Shown here: positions 5,452 to 8,539 of the stretch, piece after piece
Numbering within the stretch: position 1 is the first letter of the stretch
How the letters are laid out: the number at the start of each line of letters is the position of its first letter
Source of the DNA: Verrucomicrobiota bacterium
Lineage (GTDB): Bacteria > Verrucomicrobiota > Kiritimatiellia > Kiritimatiellales > Tichowtungiaceae
Reading direction: 5' to 3'
Length of the DNA: 8,539 bases
Assembly (NCBI GenBank): GCA_030619095.1
Contig: JAUXCB010000050.1
Span: 1-8,539, forward strand
Translations under genes and position numbers: made by a program
Notes under the pieces: model-generated
Told to the model about the DNA's origin: nothing
The model's input: the letters and a program-made list of their open reading frames with translations, nothing else
The model's database searches: none

Positions 5452-7341
5452 TTACGCACTGAAGACGGCTAAGGAGTGGGGGGCGATTTCTCCGCCTTCC
5501 AGCAGGTGTTCTGAGGTGAACAGTTCGAGCGTCCATTTGCCCGGAGGCCGTTTGAACTGGACGGCATGCCCCTCGTTGTTGATGAGAATCAGGAGCCGTT
5601 TTTTGCCGGGCAGATACATTCCAATCGCGCGGTCATGGTGCCAATGAGGCTCGCGGCCATCGGGGCCGATCCAGTGGACATCGCCCTTGCCGGTAAGGAA
5701 CTTTTTGCGGCGCAACTGCGGGAAGGCGGCACGCAGGGCAATCAGTTTTTTCGTAAATTCAAATAGCTCTCTATTGGTTTCGCACAGGAGCCAGTTGACC
5801 CACGAAATTTCGTTGTCCTGGCAATAGGCGTTGTTGTTGCCGGACTGTGTCCGACCGAATTCGTCGCCGGCGGTGAGCATCTGCACACCCTGGGATAACA
5901 GGAGGGTGGCGAGCAGGTTTTTCTGCTGCTGGATGCGTTTTGTGCGGATGCCGGCATCGTGGGTGGGGCCGTCGATGCCGAAGTTGAGGCTGTCGTTATG
6001 GTTTTCGCCGTCGCGGTTATTTTCCTGATTGGCCTGGTTATGTTTCTGTTTGTAGGAGACGAGGTCGGCGAGGGTGAATCCATCGTGTGAGGTGATAAAG
6101 TTTATGCTTTTGAGCGGGGATCCGTTTTTATGGTGTCCGTAGAGATCGGAGCTTCCACTCAGCCGTGTAGCGAGCGGGCCAACCTCTGTGCCGTGATTCC
6201 AGAAGCGGCGGATGTCGTCGCGGAATTTTCCGTTCCAGTCCGAAAATCGTTTACCGGGGAAGTGCCCGACTTGATAGTCCCTGCAATCCCACGCTTCGGC
6301 GATGAGTTTGATGTTCTTCAGCGCGGGTTCAGCCTCCATCGCCCGGATCAGTGGAGGGTGTTTAAGCAGGGTGCCGTCGCTGCCTCGGCAGAGCGAGGTG
6401 GCCAGGTCGAAGCGGAATCCGTCAACATGCATCTCTTGGGCCCAGTATTTGAGACAGTCCACGATGAACTGTCTCGCCACCGGGGTGTTGGCGTTGAGGG
6501 TATTGCCGCAGCCGCTCCAGTTGTGGTATTCCCCGTTCGGGTTCTGGATGTAATAGGAGGCTTCATCCAGTTCGCGGAAGTTGTAGGTTGGCCCATTGGG
6601 ATCGCCTTCGGCGGTATGGTTGAAGACCACGTCGAGAATCACCTCAATTCCGGCGGCGTGCAGCTCTTTCACCATGGTTTTGAATTCTTCGACCACCGCG
6701 CCCGGTTCGGTTGATCGCGCATAACGGCTCATGGGCGCGAAGAAGGAGCGGGTGCTGTATCCCCAGAAGTTGAGCAGATGCTGGCGGCTTTTGCCGCTGA
6801 GGTAGTATTCGAGCTCGTCGAAATCAAAGAGCGGGAGGAACTCGATCGCTGTAATTCCCAGCTCGGCAAGGTAGGGAATTTTTTCGATGACATCGAGGTA
6901 GGTTCCCTCCGCTCCGTCGCGCGTAAACCCTCGCAGGTGTGCTTCGTAAATGATGGTGTCCTCGAGTGCTCTGCGCGGCCGGCGGTCTTTGCCCCACTTG
7001 AAACGATCAGAGACGACCACCCCTTTCGGAAACATTTTTCCGGTTTTCGGAGCCTCTCCTTCTGTGTAGCCGGTGCGATTTCCCCAGGGATTCGGGCTCT
7101 GCACGGCACGTGCGCAGGGGTCAATCAGCCACTGAGTTTCATCGGCGCGATAGAGATAGAGGGCCCCCGGCTTTACCCGGGGGACGTGCAGATGAAAAAA
7201 GCCGCTGTGGCGTGTCATTTCGATCTCGCGGGCGGGGATTGCTGCACTGGGCTGGTCGAACAGCATCAACCAGAGACGTTCTGTTGTGCTGTGAACGGTA
7301 AAATCAGCACCTTTTCTGTTTATTTTTACACCAAATTTCAT
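5452..7341 (-). CDS. glgX: Glycogen debranching enzyme (GH13, isoamylase/GlgX type)
   Basis: Hydrolyses alpha-1,6 branch points of glycogen or limit dextrin in the cytosol. The 629-residue product has a short N-terminal beta-sandwich (about 1-115, CBM48-like), then the GH13 barrel: IIYEAHLRGFT (130-140), ILDVVFNHTAEGDPNGPTYN (235-254), region II VDGFRFDLAT with nucleophile D312, region III LIAEAWD with acid/base E349, and region IV FITSHDGFTLAD with D420. AGDEFGRTQSGNNNAYCQDN (491-510) is a hallmark of the isoamylase/GlgX/TreX branch. The C-terminal beta domain runs from about 540. It is slightly shorter than typical GlgX proteins (650-720), mostly through the compact N-terminus. All catalytic residues are present. 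The start at 7341 has a weak GGG-containing site 7 nt upstream. No other glycogen genes are adjacent, so it seems to be a stand-alone locus; a TreX/isoamylase role on related glucans cannot be excluded. Confidence 0.92.
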   Translation of the reverse strand: MKFGVKINRKGADFTVHSTTERLWLMLFDQPSAAIPAREIEMTRHSGFFHLHVPRVKPGALYLYRADETQWLIDPCARAVQSPNPWGNRTGYTEGEAPKTGKMFPKGVVVSDRFKWGKDRRPRRALEDTIIYEAHLRGFTRDGAEGTYLDVIEKIPYLAELGITAIEFLPLFDFDELEYYLSGKSRQHLLNFWGYSTRSFFAPMSRYARSTEPGAVVEEFKTMVKELHAAGIEVILDVVFNHTAEGDPNGPTYNFRELDEASYYIQNPNGEYHNWSGCGNTLNANTPVARQFIVDCLKYWAQEMHVDGFRFDLATSLCRGSDGTLLKHPPLIRAMEAEPALKNIKLIAEAWDCRDYQVGHFPGKRFSDWNGKFRDDIRRFWNHGTEVGPLATRLSGSSDLYGHHKNGSPLKSINFITSHDGFTLADLVSYKQKHNQANQENNRDGENHNDSLNFGIDGPTHDAGIRTKRIQQQKNLLATLLLSQGVQMLTAGDEFGRTQSGNNNAYCQDNEISWVNWLLCETNRELFEFTKKLIALRAAFPQLRRKKFLTGKGDVHWIGPDGREPHWHHDRAIGMYLPGKKRLLILINNEGHAVQFKRPPGKWTLELFTSEHLLEGGEIAPHSLAVFSA

Positions 7342-7458
7342 GGAGGCACCCTACACGTTAGATTGTTGATTTCAATTCTCTTGCGGATGAATCAATCCAT
7401 TGAGCCTCTGCACATAGGCGCATAATCTAAAACAGCTCCTGACCGCCCGTCGTTTGGG

Positions 7459-7501
7459 TTCGCGGCAATTAACATTCATTCGCGGTTCAAATCGTTAAAA
7501 T
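7459..7501 (+). promoter_or_regulatory. Possible promoter/operator of the TauE/SafE gene
   Basis: In the 197-bp divergent region (7342-7538), TTCGCGG occurs at 7459-7465 and again at 7479-7485, exactly 20 bp apart (two helical turns, the same face of DNA). A TAAAAT that could serve as a -10 box follows at 7496-7501. No convincing -35 box is visible. The spacing would suit a regulator dimer or tandem binding. The rest of the region holds TTAGATT (7358-7364) and its inverted copy AATCTAA (7424-7430) but no gene. Confidence 0.25.
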
Positions 7502-7530
7502 CTTCCGGTAACGTTCGGGTTTTAGTTTTT

Positions 7531-7535
7531 GGAGG
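7531..7535 (+). promoter_or_regulatory. Ribosome binding site of TauE/SafE gene
   Basis: GGAGG lies only 3 nt before the ATG at 7539, which is closer than usual. No alternative in-frame start nearby does better, so the ATG is kept. Confidence 0.5.
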
Positions 7536-7538
7536 AGC

Positions 7539-8375
7539 ATGGAGATTTTTGGATTAGAGGTTGTTGAGATCCTTGGCCGGCTTTTGCTCGGACTGGCCAT
7601 CGGGTTCTGTATTGGTCTTACAGGGGTTGGAGGCGGTGTGCTGGTATTGCCTGCTTTAACGCTGTTGCTGCGCATGAATGCTGTTATGGCGGTGGGTACG
7701 GCCAGCCTGTATTCGTTTTTGACGAAGGGATCCGCGACATGGCATCATGCAAAAGAAAAAAATATTGATTGGATGCTTTCGATGTGGTTCCTCGCCGGAG
7801 CGCTTCCGGTTAATTTAATCGTGGCGTGCTGGATTGCGAGGCAGGGCGCGAACGAGGAGGTCGCTCAGGCTCTCAAAACATTCATTACAGGTATGATTTT
7901 TTTCTGTATTGCCGTGATGATTTTCAATCTGGTTCGCCAAGTCCGCACCCATAAAACGGTCGGAGCGAAGAGCCGGCTTTCCGACCACATTGCAAAGAAA
8001 CCCGTTTTGCGCCGGATTCTGGGCGTACTGCTGGGGGGCGTGGTCGGCGCACTGATCGGCGCAACATCCATCGGCGGAGGGGTGCTCATTATCCCCATGC
8101 TGATGATTTTTTTCGGGCTGGAGACCCGGCGCACGATCGGTAGCTCCATCTTTATTGCCGTTGTATTGACGCTGATCACTTCGCTGAGCTATTTCTTCGG
8201 TGAGAACTCAATGGATGCGGTGACCGCGATGGTCATGGCGTCGGGTTCGTTGGTCGGGGTGCCGTTTGGGGTGAAGCTCTCCGTAAAAATGCCGTGGAAA
8301 ACACTCCAGATTATTGTGATTAGCATTATTCTTTTTGTAGCCGTTACCATGCTGTTCGGCAGGGGTGGACATTAA
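7539..8375 (+). CDS. TauE/SafE family sulfite/organosulfonate-type membrane transporter
   Basis: A 278-residue inner-membrane protein with about eight hydrophobic segments and the internal duplication of the TauE/SafE (TSUP) family. The half-repeat signature appears as GLTGVGGGVLVLPAL (26-40) and again as GATSIGGGVLIIPML (174-188). VGTASLYSFLTKGSATWHH (52-70) and TIGSSIFIAVVLTLITSLSY (199-218) are the matching second segments of each half, and GSLVGVPFGVKLS (236-248) lies near the end. Characterised relatives export sulfite, sulfoacetate or other organosulfur anions, or take up sulfur compounds. The substrate cannot be read here and no sulfur-metabolism gene adjoins. A charged loop of about 30 residues (132-160) links the halves. 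It is preceded by a 197-bp intergenic region and followed by a terminator, so it is probably transcribed alone. Confidence 0.9.
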   Translation: MEIFGLEVVEILGRLLLGLAIGFCIGLTGVGGGVLVLPALTLLLRMNAVMAVGTASLYSFLTKGSATWHHAKEKNIDWMLSMWFLAGALPVNLIVACWIARQGANEEVAQALKTFITGMIFFCIAVMIFNLVRQVRTHKTVGAKSRLSDHIAKKPVLRRILGVLLGGVVGALIGATSIGGGVLIIPMLMIFFGLETRRTIGSSIFIAVVLTLITSLSYFFGENSMDAVTAMVMASGSLVGVPFGVKLSVKMPWKTLQIIVISIILFVAVTMLFGRGGH

Positions 8376-8401
8376 TCTCTGCCACTGTAGACTTTCCGCC
8401 G

Positions 8402-8438
8402 GATTGAGCCTCTGATATTCAGGGGAGATCGTTTTTTT
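8402..8438 (+). terminator. Probable rho-independent terminator after TauE/SafE gene
   Basis: CCTCTGA (8409-8415) pairs with TCAGGGG (8419-8425, one G-T pair) around a TAT loop. GAT (8402-8404) with ATC (8428-8430) can extend the stem across an internal loop. Seven T residues follow at 8432-8438, 56 nt after the transporter stop at 8375. Confidence 0.55.
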
Positions 8439-8439
8439 C

Positions 8440-8539
8440 CTGGAAAAGGGGTCAGCCAAAGAATCTTGCTGTTTTTATCCTTGATGTTCATTAATGCGTG
8501 CTGCACGATGTGTTCATGCCGAGACCTTTACGAGTGGAA
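8440..8539. other. Right-edge tail: GGGGTCAG-containing sequence, perhaps upstream of a RAYT-type transposase gene
   Basis: No complete gene is visible. AAAAGGGGTCAGCC (8444-8457), followed by T-rich tracts, resembles the GGGGTCAG leader often seen before REP-associated tyrosine transposase genes. This is recognition from memory, not a match made here. Two plus-strand frames starting at ATG 8484 and ATG 8494 stay open to the window edge, but 15-18 residues are too few to identify a protein. Confidence 0.25.

Noticed and set aside
6130..6714. 194-residue plus-strand open frame opposite the debranching enzyme gene
   Set aside because: It is antisense to the GH13 catalytic core, whose motifs are unmistakable.
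8208..8459. 83-residue minus-strand open frame at the transporter's 3' end
   Set aside because: It starts at a weak codon, crosses the terminator and covers the transporter in antisense. A shorter frame in the same area (MNIKDKNSK...) is also without support.

Overview
The window comes from a bacterial chromosome of moderately high G+C that codes densely on both strands. No rRNA, tRNA or lineage marker is present, so taxonomy is a guess. The gene mix (Gram-negative-type lipoprotein with ankyrin repeats, TrhP-like U32 protein, PEP-CTERM-type CAAX protease relative, stand-alone isoamylase-type debranching enzyme, palindromic repeats inside genes) would fit a Verrucomicrobiota/Kiritimatiellota-like organism. 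This is inference only.

Layout. (a) 1-1249, plus strand: the 3' end of an iron-containing alcohol dehydrogenase gene, followed with no gap (stop TAG directly before ATG) by a lipoate-protein ligase gene. Both reading frames run through a hairpin-rich insert: 1-139 in the dehydrogenase and about 1003-1088 in the ligase. (b) 1234-4624, minus strand: a tight four-gene unit transcribed as U32/TrhP-like protein, ankyrin-repeat lipoprotein, class I SAM methyltransferase, hexapeptide-repeat O-acyltransferase. Gaps are 13 nt, 16 nt and an ATGA overlap. The last gene overlaps the ligase gene tail to tail by 16 bp. (c) 4678-5430, plus strand: a CPBP-family (CAAX protease-like) membrane protein, divergent from the unit in (b). 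(d) 5452-7341, minus strand: a complete GH13 glycogen-debranching enzyme with all three catalytic acids. (e) 7539-8375, plus strand: a TauE/SafE-type membrane transporter behind a 197-bp divergent intergenic region, followed by a probable rho-independent terminator and a 100-nt tail with no complete gene.

How the genes fit together. The dehydrogenase and ligase are probably cotranscribed. Region (b) looks like one transcript whose last two products could modify a small molecule or surface glycan, but no pathway can be named. The debranching enzyme, protease relative and transporter look like independent units.

The most interesting signal is the pair of unrelated, palindrome-rich segments translated in frame inside two neighbouring metabolic enzymes. 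The first carries the GTAG-plus-hairpin design of REP elements in inverted pairs, as mobilised by RAYT transposases. The second is a chain of GGAG/hairpin units in a domain linker. The arrangement resembles the Rickettsia palindromic elements, which also insert in frame into genes.
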